This document shows positions 10,195 to 21,204 of a DNA stretch of 64,000 bases, one piece after another. Each line of letters begins with the position of its first letter. The stretch's first letter is position 1. The stretch spans positions 1,246,410-1,310,409 of the forward strand of contig CM044964.1 in NCBI GenBank assembly GCA_024516035.1. The letters are read 5' to 3'. The position numbers and the translations under genes were made by a program. This DNA is from Bactericera cockerelli (Eukaryota; Arthropoda; Insecta; Hemiptera; Triozidae). The notes below the pieces were generated by a model. The model ran no database searches. It saw nothing but the letters and a program-made list of their open reading frames with translations, and was not told where the DNA came from.

Positions 10195-11083
10195 ACTGTT
10201 GACTTTCTTCTCAAACCAAATCATAGAACCTAACTACTTTTAGATTATTAGATTAATAGTTTTAATTTTAAGTCAATAGAGTATGAAGCAAAATCGTTTA
10301 TTAATAATAATCTTTAATATTTTGTCTCAATATTCATCCAGATTTTGCCTTCTCACTTAGAATCTAGTATCTACCTTATATTTTTTTTTCTCGAGTTGTG
10401 ATTTTTTTTTTTTTTCCTTTTGTATTGTTTTTTTTTTTTTTTTTTTTTTCTTTTTTTTTTTTCTTCTTCTTCTTCTTTTTCCTCTTTTAAACTGACTTTA
10501 TCATATAGAATTATTATAGCCTTCAACAATTTTGAACCGAAAACCCAAGGACTAAGATGTATACCAGTATTTCGTTTTTTTCTGTGGAGGGTCTGTGGGA
10601 AGGTCATAGTTGTTAATACATAATAAAGGTTCAAATTTGGTTTAGCTTTAAAAGTGCAGATCTCTTGTATTTTATGGCTTTATTATCAAAGGGGCATACG
10701 ACCTACCTACCACGCTCCAAAGGCAAAGTACAGCTGCAAGTCATATAAACAAAAAAAGGTTAGGTGTTATTAAATTCGGACCGTTAGAAGTAAAAACAAA
10801 GGGACAATGGAGGAAATTATCCTGTACAGTTTGCCGACTTTACAACTCCTTATTTTATTATAGTTAGCTCGTAAGTAACTTCTAAGATTAGTTTTAAATT
10901 TAGTCTTTAGTTCACTGACGATGCCGTAACTGGCGAAATGGCCATCTGAAAATAAAAAATTAAGTAAAACAAAAAAAGCCAAGTGTTTTCTATCTTCAAA
11001 TTATTTCGATGTTTATTTGTTTTACCAAGAGTTGTGTATAACTATAAGTTTTTCCAAAGAACTTATATATTTCATTATTATAA
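10195..11083 (+). other. PLE copy B 3' UTR and terminus
   Basis: Matches 1531-2425, with a shorter poly-T tract at 10400-10485. Identity ends at about 11083, where the sequence passes without a gap into the reverse-strand pol gene of a gypsy element. This places the PLE 3' end. Confidence 0.88.
10907..10956 (+). ncRNA. Type I hammerhead ribozyme motif, PLE copy B
   Basis: The same elements as at 2251-2300: UUCA 10911-10914, CUGACGA 10915-10921, stem II GCC/GGC, GAAA, AUGG/CCAU, C17 at 10946, UGAA 10947-10950. The sequence is identical to the upstream motif. Subtracting the 5,051-bp insertion, the two predicted cleavage sites are about 3.6 kb apart, the length of one PLE unit. Confidence 0.8.
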
Positions 11084-13529
11084 TAGTTTGCCATTCCTAA
11101 AAATGTTCGGAGTTCAGAAACATTTTCTGGGCGCTTTGCGTTTTTAATGGCTAGAACTTTGTCTTCCATTTTGTGCAAGCCATGTTCATCAATTTTATGT
11201 CCCAGGTAATGAATACTTTTTTGGAAAAATTTACATTTGTCCCTGTTTAGAGTTAAATTCTGGGATTGTATTAAGTTTAACACAGTATAATCTAATTAGA
11301 AGTTCATTGTATGATGCACCCTGTATGATGATGTCATCAAAAAAACATTGTACACCGGATAGACCCTGTAGTAATTTGTCCATATATTGTTGCCATAGTC
11401 CTGGGGCTACTTTCACTCCGAACATAAGTCGGTTTACCCTGTATACACCCTTGTGCGTACTTAAACTCTGAAGAATGGCACTCTCTTCGTTCATTTGGTA
11501 ATGTAAGTAGGCTTTGCTCAGATCTAAAGTGCAGAAGAACTTACCCCCGTTCATCTGAGAAAATATATCGTCTATCCTAGGAATGGGATAGTTCACGTCC
11601 TGGATACATTTGTTAAGAGTTACCTTATAATCGGCACAGATCCTGATATCACCATTGGGTTTGTCAATGGGTACAATAGGAGTACCCCACTCAGAGTGCT
11701 CGATCTTTGTCAAAATTCCATCTCTTTCCAGGCGGTCTAGTTCTTTCTCGATTTTCTCTCTCCTAGAATAAGGTATAGGGCGAGGTTTGAAGAAAATGGG
11801 CGTGGCCTCAGGTTTCAGTTTTAGTACACCTTTTTCATTTGGTATTGCACCTATTTTATCTGTAAACACTTTTTCGTACTTTTTTAGAATTTCCTCAAGT
11901 TGTAAATTTTCTTCAGCTTTCAGTAATTTAATTTCAGCCCAGTCTAGATTAACCTCTCGTATCCAATCTCTACCAAAAATTGGGTCTACATCCTGACTGA
12001 TGATGAATATTTTACCAACAAATGTCTGGGTTTTATATCGACATGTCACAAAGCTCACTCCCTTTGGTAGAATCGTCTCTCCTGTGTAAGTTTTCATTTG
12101 AACATTTGTTTTAAAAATCTTTTTATTAATATTTAAAGCCTTGAAGTCTGAGTAAGATATCGAGCTCAACGCTGCCCCCGTATCAACCTCCATACTAAAA
12201 TGTTTGTTTTCAATGTCAATATTTACCATGAACTTGTCGGTCTTGACGGTGCGCAGTACGTTTACCTCGTAGTCTTCGCTCGCTGTAGAATTCTCTTCAT
12301 CTACCTGGTGAGCTTTTCTACTGCCGCTGCGGGTGCCTTGTAATCTGCCGCTGACACTGCCACCAGTGTTGCCGCCGCCCTTTCCTGACTGACAGACACG
12401 CGCTATGTGTCCCAGTTTATCACATCTCCGGCAGAACTCAGACCGGAACTTGCAGACGTTGGCCCTGTGGTTCTCTTGCCCACAGCGATAGCACTTTCCT
12501 GCTAATTTAGAGAAATACCCATTGTTAAATTTTTTATTATTCAACTTAGGTGTTTGAGAATATTACACGCGATTAGAAAACATATTTTGCTTCACCTGAT
12601 GTAATTTTGTGTACTGTCCATTGTACTCAGTAGAATTAGATACTGTATTACTCATGAATTGATTTTCTGATTTCGAGAATTCTATTGTAATTGCTCTATG
12701 AATTAAATCTTGAAAAGTAGCAGTGTTTTTCTCTTGTAGTAATTGTACCCGAATATCAGAATCACGTAGACCACGGATAAATTGTAAAGCTAGAAATGCA
12801 TTAGCTGTACAATTGTTACACTTCTCACAGTTAAAACTTACAATGTTTTGCTAACTTTTTCAATTCAGTAGAATATTCATTTACCGATTCATTTGGCTCT
12901 TGTGTACGACAGATAAATTTATTCTGCAGTGCCCATAAGCTAGGACTAGGCTCAATATATTCCTTCATCATAGCAACCAGTATATCATATTCTTTTGTAA
13001 TAGGATCCTCGGGTGCACACATATTGTACAAATTTTCATGCATACGTGGCGTCAGTGCATGTAACAGTGTATACACTTTGAGCCTACTGTCTGTGTGTCC
13101 CTTCAATACCATGAAAGTTTCCAACCGCTTTATGAAATTACCAAAAGTTTCATCTTCTTGATAGGGCACAAAAGTCAAGTTTGATGTCGTACACATCTCG
13201 GTTGCACTTTTACTGGCAGAGCTAGAGCTACTCAGATTAGTGGCATGAGTACCAATAATCATATTTCTGAATTGTAAAATAAGAACTTTAATACCTGTAA
13301 TAGTCTCCTGTATGTCGAATCGGTAGTCATCCTGAGACTCTGTGTCTTCACCTGTGACTAACAAATCCAACCCATCCTGTATCCGTTCGTATCTCGTTCT
13401 GTACTCCTCAACATTGTCTTCGTAAACTTTCAGATCTTCCAGTGTGCAATTTTCCGTAATCCTCTGCTTGGTTTTCGTCAGTAAAGCCTTCACAGTACCT
13501 CGTTTGATTTTCAACTCTGCAATGCTCAT
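11084..13529 (-). pseudogene. Ty3/gypsy gag-pol, broken and truncated
   Basis: Gag starts at the ATG at 13529; the frame reading in from TTG at 13565 is leader. Gag covers 13529 to about 12480 and ends in two CCHC knuckles (CYRCGQENHRANVC and FCRRCDKLGHIARVC). A protease follows with VDTGAALSS, then RT with DLSKAYLHYQM and the active site CFFDDI, then GHKIDEHGL and FLGMANYY, where it stops at the PLE junction. RNase H, integrase and the 3' LTR are missing. Lesions: a frameshift near 12835, an in-frame TAA at 12563-12565, and a frameshift with a small deletion near 11280. The missing part probably lies beyond base 1, on the far side of the PLE array. Confidence 0.9.
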
Positions 13530-13690
13530 TGTAGTGCTTCTTTCTTCTTTTCTCCTCGTCGCCAATTTGATATGTTTGTTATTTACTCTAATACAACTTA
13601 ATAGGTATAGAAATGAAATAGTAAATGCACCATTTTATTTACAAGAACAGTAATAGGAAAAACGTTTATTTCGGAAGTCAAATCTAGAAT
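13530..13690 (-). other. Gypsy leader, primer-site region and possible 5' LTR end
   Basis: On the minus strand, TTGGCGACGAGGAG lies just upstream of the gag ATG. This resembles the TGGCGAC-type sequence that follows the 5' LTR in insect gypsy elements. Two AATAAA-like words lie further upstream (13630-13670). Without the second LTR the LTR boundary cannot be set. Confidence 0.4.
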
Positions 13691-13788
13691 GACAGAACTT
13701 GGGGAAAAGTTCCCAGCAGATCAAATATGGTTCAGCCAGTATACATCATTTACTGTATGGAAGAGGTTTGAAAATGCCAAAGAAAAGC

Positions 13789-14040
13789 GCACGAATAGCT
13801 CAGTGGTTAAGTACTCGCTTGCCATGCGAAAGGTCCCGGGTTCGAACCCCCGCGCCGCCAAAAAAAATTGTATTCAAAATTTGGTTACAGATGTTTGTAA
13901 GAGATTCCTTCCATTTAGGTTGACCCAGCACCTAAATGGAAAGTATTGTGTCACTTCTCGCCCATCAGAGAGGAGGCATATACTACAGGATGGGCAATGA
14001 AGCGTCTACAGTAACTTCTGTTTCATAGCTACAAAATAAA
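13789..14040 (+). repeat. S4 SINE, near full length
   Basis: The tRNA-like head AATAGCTCAGTGGTTAAG carries box A, and CCCGGGTTCGAACCCC carries box B. The body includes GTTGACCCAGCACCTAAATG, TCTCGCCCATCAGAG and a 3' end GTTTCATAGCTACAAAATAAA. It lacks an acceptor-stem match expected of a functional tRNA. Confidence 0.8.
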
Positions 14041-14044
14041 AAAA

Positions 14045-14697
14045 TCTGGTGTAAACATCACACGACTTTCCTTATCCCCCAAAAAGAAGTCGAATTCCGC
14101 CACTGGTGACTCAACGGTTACGGATACTTAAAAATCAGTGCCAAATTCGTAATCAGCACCTTAAAATCATTGGATTTGATATGTCGCAACCCCCATCTAG
14201 GGTAAATAATAAAAAAGTTAGTCCAAGCGGGTCCCCCCAAAATACCGGTAAATTGGGGCCGGGTTCCAAAAAGTTCAAGATATCAAAAAAATGATAAGAA
14301 TAGACCCCTATTATTTTTTAGTCCGAGAAAATGTTGTTCTCTAATTTTTTTTGTATCTTTAACCAATTCAAAGAAGCGGCGGTTGCGGCCAATATTTGCG
14401 GCCCTGCGGCCGCATCTTGCGTCCCATTTCAACCAAAAGTTTCGTGGTTCGTCTCGTGTATAAAACTAATTTGCATACCAAATTTCAAGTCTCTAGCTCT
14501 TACCGTTCTTGAGATATCCTGTTTACACACACACACACACAGACAGACAGACAGACAGACAGACAGACGCACGGACCAATGGCTGAAAACAACTTTTTTG
14601 GTATCCTGAGGCTATGATTCGTCCAGAAATGTGAAAAACTGGGTAGGTCAAATTTTCGACGAATACAATACTTTCCTTATTATAGGATAAGGAAAGT
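14045..14697 (+). mobile_element. Helentron/HINE-like non-autonomous element, copy 1
   Basis: Starts TCTGGTGTAAACATCACAC after an A run. The 13-mer ACTTTCCTTATCC at 14065-14077 recurs inverted as GGATAAGGAAAGT at 14685-14697, where it also forms a terminal hairpin (14670-14697). An internal (AC)n(AGAC)n microsatellite lies at 14524-14570. Subterminal inverted repeats, an internal microsatellite and a 3' stem-loop are the layout described for Helentron-associated HINEs such as DINE-1. Two more copies lie at 25865-26508 and, inverted, at 53676-54256. No coding sequence. Confidence 0.65.
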
Positions 14698-14777
14698 AAA
14701 AATGCTGTGAATAAAAAAGAAAATAAAAAAGAAAAAGGAGAATAAAAAGCCAGGATCGATGGCACGTTGAGTACACC

Positions 14778-15166
14778 TGCAGCCCATTCCAGAAACACTC
14801 TTTACGGTCGAAATCCCCAGGCTTCCGTTTTATTCGTCACACAGCGCAGTCGAATAAGTGATTCCGTTCTAATTAACCAATTTATTTATTTATTTTATTT
14901 ATTTAGAAACATTTTATCAGTAGAACATATATACAGACAAATAATGGTAAAAATTAAATATAAAAATTGACAATATTAATAATAGAAACAAGAAAAAAAA
15001 AATAAATAAACAAAATATATACACATGTCCTAACAAAAGGGCGGGGTTGTTGCCTATGGCGATCTCTTCCACCCAACCAATCAGAGTGCGCTGTGTGACA
15101 GTTGAAAGGGAGCTTTAAAATGGAAATTATGAGAGTGGAGAGGTGGAGACTGTTTCTGGAATGGGC
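14778..15166. mobile_element. TIR DNA element nested in an S6 SINE
   Basis: The left end GCCCATTCCAGAAAC (about 14782) is matched by GTTTCTGGAATGGGC (about 15151-15165) inverted. A second inverted pair, GTCACACAGCGCA (14837-14849) and TGCGCTGTGTGAC (15087-15099), lies further in. An S7 LINE tail on the minus strand (about 14885-15078) sits between the arms. The superfamily is not identified. Confidence 0.5.
14885..15078 (-). repeat. S7 LINE 3' tail
   Basis: GGGCGGGGTTGTTGCCTATG and GGCGATCTCTTCCACCCAAC (reverse strand) are followed by an AT-rich stretch ending in a TTTATT tail. This is the standard S7 layout. Confidence 0.75.
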
Positions 15167-15674
15167 CACAATTCTCGTTATGTCACCACAGTTTGGCAAC
15201 TTCCGGTGAGGTTAGTATACTTGAATGGGTGACCATTCAAATTCGAATACTCGTAATGAAATATTTTCAACCCTACTCAGGCTGAATGAAGTTAATTTGA
15301 GTTAGCTGTTTTATGAGTTCTTAGCCAATGGAGTGTGAAACCCCCTTATCGATAGGAAAGGGACCATAGGAAAGCACTTAAAAGGGATGACTAATCGGTT
15401 ATCAATAGGACCAGAGCACTTAAAAGGGACGTTTACAAAAAGAAGACACTAATTATATCAATCATGGAACTTTCGGGAAAGCAAATGTTATGGCTCTTTT
15501 AAGATTTTAAGCTCGGTACTACGGAGGTCAAGCTATCTCTCTTTGACTTTACTACAACGATATCTTTTTGACCTTTCCTGTCTATATGATAATATTGACC
15601 TCTCTAGAATACCCCTCATACTGATAAAATTAATGAACTAAAAGGTATGGCTTATCAGGGAAAAGGTCAAAATA

Positions 15675-15790
15675 TAAACCAACCTGAGTAGCTTGATCGA
15701 TAAGGCGCCGGATTTGTAACCTGGAGGTCAATGGTTCGAATCCCAAGTCATAGAAAAGTAATGCGAGTTTGAGTTATTGTGATCCATCAC
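15675..15790 (+). repeat. S3 SINE head
   Basis: CCTGAGTAGCTTGATCGATA, then GGCGCCGGATTTGTAACC and the box B GGTTCGAATCCC. The body GTTATTGTGATCCATCACGA is decayed. Bases 15311-15674 are unassigned. Confidence 0.7.
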
Positions 15791-15889
15791 GATTTTGATA
15801 TATCTAATTCTTAGGGTCAAATAATTTTTTGAAACAGTATTAAATATCTAGGATTTGTTAATCCAAGCCATTATCACTGCTTAACAGCA

Positions 15890-16250
15890 CTGTGATTAGG
15901 ACGCGGGTTTTACCCTTCATTCGCTGGGAATCGTACTCATATTAACCTCACCCAGCCTAGGTAGGCCCGAAAATCTTCCTCAAGATAATCCAGGTAAATA
16001 TTCAGTTACAAAAATACTCATTTCTTAAAATCATCAGGATCTAACTACAGACTCAGAGTCTTGAGGGGTAAATACGTATTACGAAACAGGATTAGTAAAT
16101 CTAAGCCTGGGTAGGGCTGGAAATGCCAGCCTCACATGTACGGAGGGAACAGAATTTTCCGTTTGAAAAGTCTGCTCCGACCGGGGATCGGACTCAGGAT
16201 CTCTGGACTACAGGCAGTAGTAACAACCGTTACGCCACGGAGTGGAGTCT
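15890..16250 (-). repeat. S1 SINE in two blocks
   Basis: Core and GGGTAAAACCCGCGTCC lie at 15893-15985. The head with CGGAGCAGACTTTTC and the tRNA-like end lie at 16100-16250. About 110 unrelated bases separate them, so the copy is interrupted. Confidence 0.7.
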
Positions 16251-16378
16251 GGCAGGATAGTGTAGTTTTCTTTCTTCCTTATATACTTCCGAGAATTTTC
16301 TAATATTAAAATTCGGACGTTTTGAGTTCGTTTATGTAAAAATAATAATACTTTTTGCTCCGAGTTCCATTTTCTTTT

Positions 16379-16436
16379 CATTTCTGGACGTTTTTTCTCC
16401 GTCTCTCTCTCTCTCTCTCTCTCTGTCTCCCTCTCT

Positions 16437-16494
<58 letters not shown>

Positions 16495-16500
16495 ATTCAT
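16379..16500 (+). repeat. (CT)n microsatellite
   Basis: About 120 bases of CT repeats with a few G and C interruptions. The flanks 16251-16378 and 16501-16924 hold nothing recognised. Confidence 0.95.
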
Positions 16501-16924
16501 CCCTCTCTTTATCCACTCCTCTTTGTTCTATCTATGTACTTTATTTATAACACGTCCGAGGCATTGGCGCGAACGACCTGTCTAGTGACAGAGTTAAAGC
16601 CCCTAAATGAAATAACAAACAAATTGGTAGGTGTTTTCTACTGAGTAGTTGTCTAGACTTACACGTAGTGCTGAGCTACCCACTAAAGTTATATAATAAC
16701 ACTAAAAACACATACCTATTTACTTATTATATATCTCTGAAAGCATTAGATAGGTATAGTACCTTTAAAATCATTATGAGTACCTACACTACCTATATGT
16801 ATAGAAAGCTAAGTATATTAGGTATCAACATACGATTAATTAACACTAATATTCTGAAAGCACTTCCAGTATGTTAAGTATAAGAGTAATGTGATATGAA
16901 ACATATTATACCGGATTTCTCCAT

Positions 16925-17265
16925 AAGGTCATGCACTGGTAGTCAAGTGGTTAAAGCGCTAGTCTGGTAATCCAGGTAGCGTAGGAATCCCGTGGTTCGA
17001 ATCCCACCCAGTGCATGAATTTTTCTTCAATACTTTGACAATGAAATATATAAGTTCTCAGGAAAAATTTATAATTATACACAACTCTTGGTAAAACAAA
17101 TAAACATCGAAATAATTTGAAGATAGATAACACTTGGCTTTTTTTGTTTTACTTAATTATTTATTTTCAGATGGCCATTTCGCCAGTTACGGCATCGGTG
17201 AACTAAAGGCGATTAGGTGGTAGAAAATGCTTTGAGCATCAACCTCACCTGGTGGTTACCTTCCA
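16925..17265 (+). repeat. S2 SINE interrupted by a PLE fragment
   Basis: The head GCACTGGTAGTCAAGTGG to CCACCCAGTGCATGAATTTT lies at 16932-17024. The S2 3' part ATTAGGTGGTAGAAAATGC to TGGTTACCTTCCACTA resumes at 17210. The 170 bases between are the inverted end of the PLE, replacing about 45 bases of the SINE body. Confidence 0.8.
17039..17208 (-). mobile_element. 5'-truncated PLE fragment carrying a damaged hammerhead
   Basis: On the minus strand this matches copy A from about 2250 to the element's 3' end near 2425, so it consists of the ribozyme region plus the last 130 bases. The CUGACGA core is reduced by three bases to CCGA. GAAA, AUGG/CCAU and the AUC triplet remain. Confidence 0.88.
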
Positions 17266-17329
17266 CTACAAGTTGTGGGATCTCCATTAACCAATCGCCA
17301 TCAGATTTCCTGATCAAGTTTGTTACTTT

Positions 17330-17700
17330 GTTTGTAGCCGGTACGATTCCCAGCAAATGGAAGTTAAAACCCCGGTCCTGACTATCTCAAATCAGGGCAT
17401 TATAACCAAATGGAATCAATGGACATGAAAGGAGCCTAGACATTGGATCTGGGCGTCCATAGGTATAATCCTCTCACCACCGTGATTTGCATATTGGTTA
17501 TTTATGAATTAAAGTTATTCAAGATGGAAATCCCCAAGCTTGGCAAACATTTCTCCAGACTAATGTCAAATCATTCTTTCCCACAGAGACACTTTCTAAG
17601 AAACTTTTACTGTACCACATCGAGGTCTTTCAGAACGGGGGTTTTACCCCCCGTTCTTGTTGAAGGCGAACGGGAATGAGATTGCGATGACAGTGTGGGT
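17330..17700 (+). repeat. S1 3'-part fragments
   Basis: GGTACGATTCCCAGCAAATG, then AAACCCCGGTCCTGAC, then GACATGAAAGGAGCCTAGAC (17335-17480). A second small piece with GGGGGTTTTACCCCCCGTTC lies at 17638. This variant tail differs from the (GAA)n-tailed copies. Confidence 0.6.
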
Positions 17701-17804
17701 TTTTTGACTTTTGAGGTGAACACGATTTTTTTTGTAAATTAGGGTAATACCCCACTAACAACTTATAAGACCTCAATGCAGAGACATTAAAATACTCCTA
17801 CGCA

Positions 17805-17960
17805 TGGTGTAACAGGTAAATTAGTCATAATGGAACTTAGTCGAACCGACTCACCTCAGCTAGGTTTGAGTCCCAAGTTCGGTAAAAATTTAGCAGCGGA
17901 AGTTTCAGAGTAGTTGTGATATCACGAAAGTGATTAACACAAATATGATGAGTTTTTTTT
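17805..17960 (+). repeat. S3 SINE
   Basis: A diverged head with TTTGAGTCCCAAGTTCGG and the S3 body AGTTGTGATATCACGAAAGT, then GATTAACACAAATATGATG. Confidence 0.7.
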
Positions 17961-18084
17961 TAACTCATTCAACTCATTCATTCAATATAAAAAAGACCGT
18001 CAATTCGATCGGTCGATCGACAAGGCTGTGATTTCCAGAATTTGATCAAACCAGTCGACTAGATGAGATTATTGGCCTTGGAGG

Positions 18085-18440
18085 AGGTCTAAGGGCCAAA
18101 CCCCAGAGCCGACAAAAAGCTCTACTCGAAATTGGGTACAGTTGTTGTTTGTAAGACTGTAAGGGATACTCCGGTGCTCTCGTGTTGACCCAGCAGGCCA
18201 GCATCCGATGGGAAAATACTGTGTTACTTCTCGTTCATCAGAGGAGAGGCGAAGGGAGGCATACTACGATTTTTTTTTTAAATTGAATTGAATAAAATTG
18301 TTCTTTTTATTTGTACAATAATAGTATTTCTATTACCTCCTAAGCTTATGCAAACTTCTGTGAGGAGTTGGGAAAGCTACAACACGGACCACAAGCGTCT
18401 ACACTTCTACAGTAGCTGCTGTTTTATGGCTACAATATAC
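18085..18440 (+). repeat. S4 SINE body, interrupted
   Basis: CCCCAGAGCCGACAAAAA, GTTGACCCAGCAGGCC, TCTCGTTCATCAGAG and CACAAGCGTCTAC are S4 words in order. About 75 AT-rich bases are inserted at 18270-18345. Confidence 0.65.
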
Positions 18441-18487
18441 AATCGCCTTAATTATAAGTATAAGTAGTGCTGTATTTAAACTGTCAG

Positions 18488-18665
18488 CGCAAGACAGGTA
18501 GTCCCATTATACCAACAGTAAGCCCAAGACGTATTCACGTATTAGTATGCGGTAAAAATCTCAAATGGGAGGATAACTTGTCATGTCCCGGCTTGGCTTC
18601 GAACTGAAGTTCTCTGGAATCCATGGATTCACAGATTGCCGCATTTACCACTGAGCTACCGGGAT
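18488..18665 (-). repeat. S5 SINE
   Basis: On the minus strand: CCCGGTAGCTCAGTGGTAAA, CTGTGAATCCATGGATTCC, then ATCCTCCCATTTGAG and a tail with GGCTTACTGTTGG. Box A and box B are recognisable. Confidence 0.75.
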
Positions 18666-18767
18666 AGACCAATGCAGGCGTCGAGAATCAAATTTCAAAA
18701 ATTCACCTGAGCCCGTTTTCATTGATAATAATTCATATATGTTCTTTTATTCTCTTTTTTAGTGTAT

Positions 18768-18958
18768 AGCTGGTACGATTCCCTGCGAATGGAGGGTAAA
18801 ACCCCCGTCCTAATCCAGGACGTTAAATCAAATAAAACTGTTGGCGTTGGGAAGGGCATCCAGCGTAAAAAATGTGCCATAACCAATTGACCTCAAGCAT
18901 GAGGTTGAACAACGTCGACCTTACTTGAGTGGGATAAGTTAAAGTAAAAGAAGAATAT
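18768..18958 (+). repeat. S1 SINE 3' half
   Basis: Starts in the core (AGCTGGTACGATTCCCTGC) and runs through GGGTAAAACCCCCGTCC to the 3' domain TTGAACAACGTCGACC and the AAAAGAAGAA tail. The head is missing. Confidence 0.8.
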
Positions 18959-19763
18959 ATGACCTTTGAAAACTCCCACTGTCCAAAGTAGAGATAGGTC
19001 AAGGTCAAGGCTCCTCACCACATCATATAATATATGTAGGTATAGGCAGTAGTTAGTAAGGGCACTATCATTAACAACACATCAGCGATATTGAAAAATC
19101 CCATATCACCCAAAATAATGATGTGTGGACAGTTCCTAGAATTTTTTCATCCATTGGGAGGAAATATTTCATGAGTGATGGAATAGATTAATACAAAAAT
19201 CGATTTTTCCTCAACCGACACAGGCGCATGGCGGAATTGTATACGTTTTTATTTTGAATGAAAAATGATATCGTGATTGTATTCGATTTCTTTCAAAATC
19301 GATTTAAGAATCGATTAGTTTAAAATAGCTCTTTCCTGGATTTTTAGATAACGGAAAGTTGTAAATAATATGGTTAGAATGAAGATTTCAAGCAATTTGA
19401 GAATCCTGCCATTGAAGCCTTAAAAAATCAATAAAATATTATAATTTTAAAGAATTGACAAGGCCTTTCGTAAGGTCATTCAGAAGAGGCTAAATAATAC
19501 CCTCTCAAGGCTCCTCAGAGGGTAATCTTTGGGGCAGGAAATAGTAGCCCTACCTGTGAGACGCAGCAATGTAGATTTCAGACGGCCTGTTGGAACTAGA
19601 GGTTGGTGGTTCCAGCACCCATCAATGATTTTGTTGCATTGCAACTAGGTGTCCAGTTTGGGTTTGAAAAGAAAAGAAAAATCAAGCGAAACGGTCGTTT
19701 CGTGGGTGAACGCCTCCCAGACACTGCAGTGCTTCTATATAAATAATCACATACTATTTACAT

Positions 19764-19935
19764 GGCCGACCTCCATGGCTCAGTGGTTAAGAGCAGTGGT
19801 TACTGACCCGGAGGTTGCGGGTTCGAATCCCGACCGGAGCGGAAATTTCTGACCAAAATTTTCAGTTTCCGGAATGGCATGGTTGTAAAGGTAAAGTGCC
19901 CTGAAGTAAGGCGAAAGCGGTTCCGGGGCACACAA
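19764..19935 (+). repeat. S8 tRNA-headed SINE
   Basis: CATGGCTCAGTGGTTAAGAG (box A) and GCGGGTTCGAATCCCGACC (box B) are followed by a body with GTTTCCGGAATGGCATGG and GTTCCGGGGCAC. A second copy lies inverted at 33880-34055. Bases 18960-19763 and 19936-20400 are otherwise unassigned. Confidence 0.75.
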
Positions 19936-20399
19936 AAAAAAACTACCTACATAGTCTTTGCTATACATAAGTACTCTCATTATCATGAGTGGTGGTGCGT
20001 ACTTACACAAAAACAAAGCCAACCCTCGCGGCCTCGCCCTCGCCGTGATGCAACCCAGGGTGTGCTTATTTTGGGTAACTGATTTGTAAGTTTCCAGTGA
20101 ATAAAGGGTTAAACCTCTCTCTTGAATGACCTGAATTTTGAAAAGACACACGGCAAAAAATAATTTGGACCTATTCTTGTCAATTGTCATGGGTCCAAAC
20201 AACAGTCGGGTCCTTTTTTTGATGATCGATAAGGTTCCTTATATCGAAAAAAATCGATTCCTGCTATCGATAACTGATTAGAAATCGGAATCCCTCGGTA
20301 GATTTACGGTAATGTACCTACTTGATTAATATTCCATTAAGGGTACCTGTATAATCTATTCTAATTTCTATTTCAATATTCCACGCTCTCTATACTAAC

Positions 20400-20768
20400 G
20401 CTGTGGGTCGGGAATAATAAAGTTTCTGGAGGCTCGATTGCCAAATTTCCTGTTTATATTCATATTTCGCGCTAGGAGGATGGAAATATAATATTTCGCG
20501 ATACCAAGTGTTGGAAGTTGGATGTTAGTTGGATTTAAGCGATTTTTTTGATCTTGCTCCAAAGATCGACGTGAATTTTTTGAAACTCGTGTTGAAATTT
20601 GCGTGTTTTGTAGTGAAAAGTTTGTACTTTTAATTTATTTATTGACCCGCGGAATCTTTTATTGTGAATGAAAGTGTTTGATTTTTGTGCTATCAAAGTT
20701 TGGTGTTTGGTTTCGGCAGAGAGTTTGGATTTTGATTTTGCCTACTTCTGAAGATTTAATATAGCTTT
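20400..20768 (+). other. Possible untranslated first exon
   Basis: A repeat-free stretch, less AT-biased than its surroundings, ends with the strong donor GCTTTTG|GTAAGTTC at 20768/20769 and has no long frame. It could be a 5' UTR exon of a downstream + strand gene such as the sugar transporter, whose first coding exon has a 3' splice site just before it. There is no direct evidence for transcription. Confidence 0.25.
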
Positions 20769-21204
20769 TGGTAAGTTCTATTATTATTATGGAAAATGGA
20801 TATCGGCAGAGATATAAGTGCTTGTGTAAAAAAAAATAGGGGTCAAGAGCATGCTTTTATCTCCAGGATCCGCTGATTTGAAGTTGATGAATTTTAAATG
20901 GGACCATCTGCAATACTTTACCTATGAAAAAAAATCCGATTTCTTATATGAGAAAATTATCGGAAGTAAAATGAAGACAGTTAACAGGGTAAAAATTATA
21001 AATGACAGTAAAGTTTGAGAAACAAACAAGAGACATAATAAATAAATTATTATCTAAATTGTAATAAGTTAAAATGAATATAAGAATAGGATAACTTGAA
21101 AGTGTGTATATTAAAAATGATATGTATATGTATTTTTTTGGTACGTCAGTAAAATTATTCTTTTAAAAAAATACTATCTAATTTGCTACCAAGTAAACAT
21201 AACC

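Larger units (their letters stand above)
14748..15310 (+). repeat. S6 (5S-derived) SINE split by an inserted element
   Basis: The first part, GATCGATGGCACGTTGAGTACACC (14753-14776), and the second part, ATTCTCGTTATGTCACC onward from about 15170, join into one 5S-like head followed by TTGAATGGGTGACCATTCAA and the core domain. The intervening 390 bases are a separate insertion. Confidence 0.65.

Noticed and set aside
13800..13870. Could the many box A/box B sequences be real tRNA genes?
   Set aside because: Heads here, at 16932, 19764, 43486, 45833 and elsewhere have box B but weak acceptor pairing and are followed by family-specific SINE bodies repeated across the window.
14045..14697. Ordinary TIR transposon for the HINE-like family
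   Set aside because: The inverted 13-mers are subterminal on the left and part of a hairpin on the right, and no target duplication could be read.
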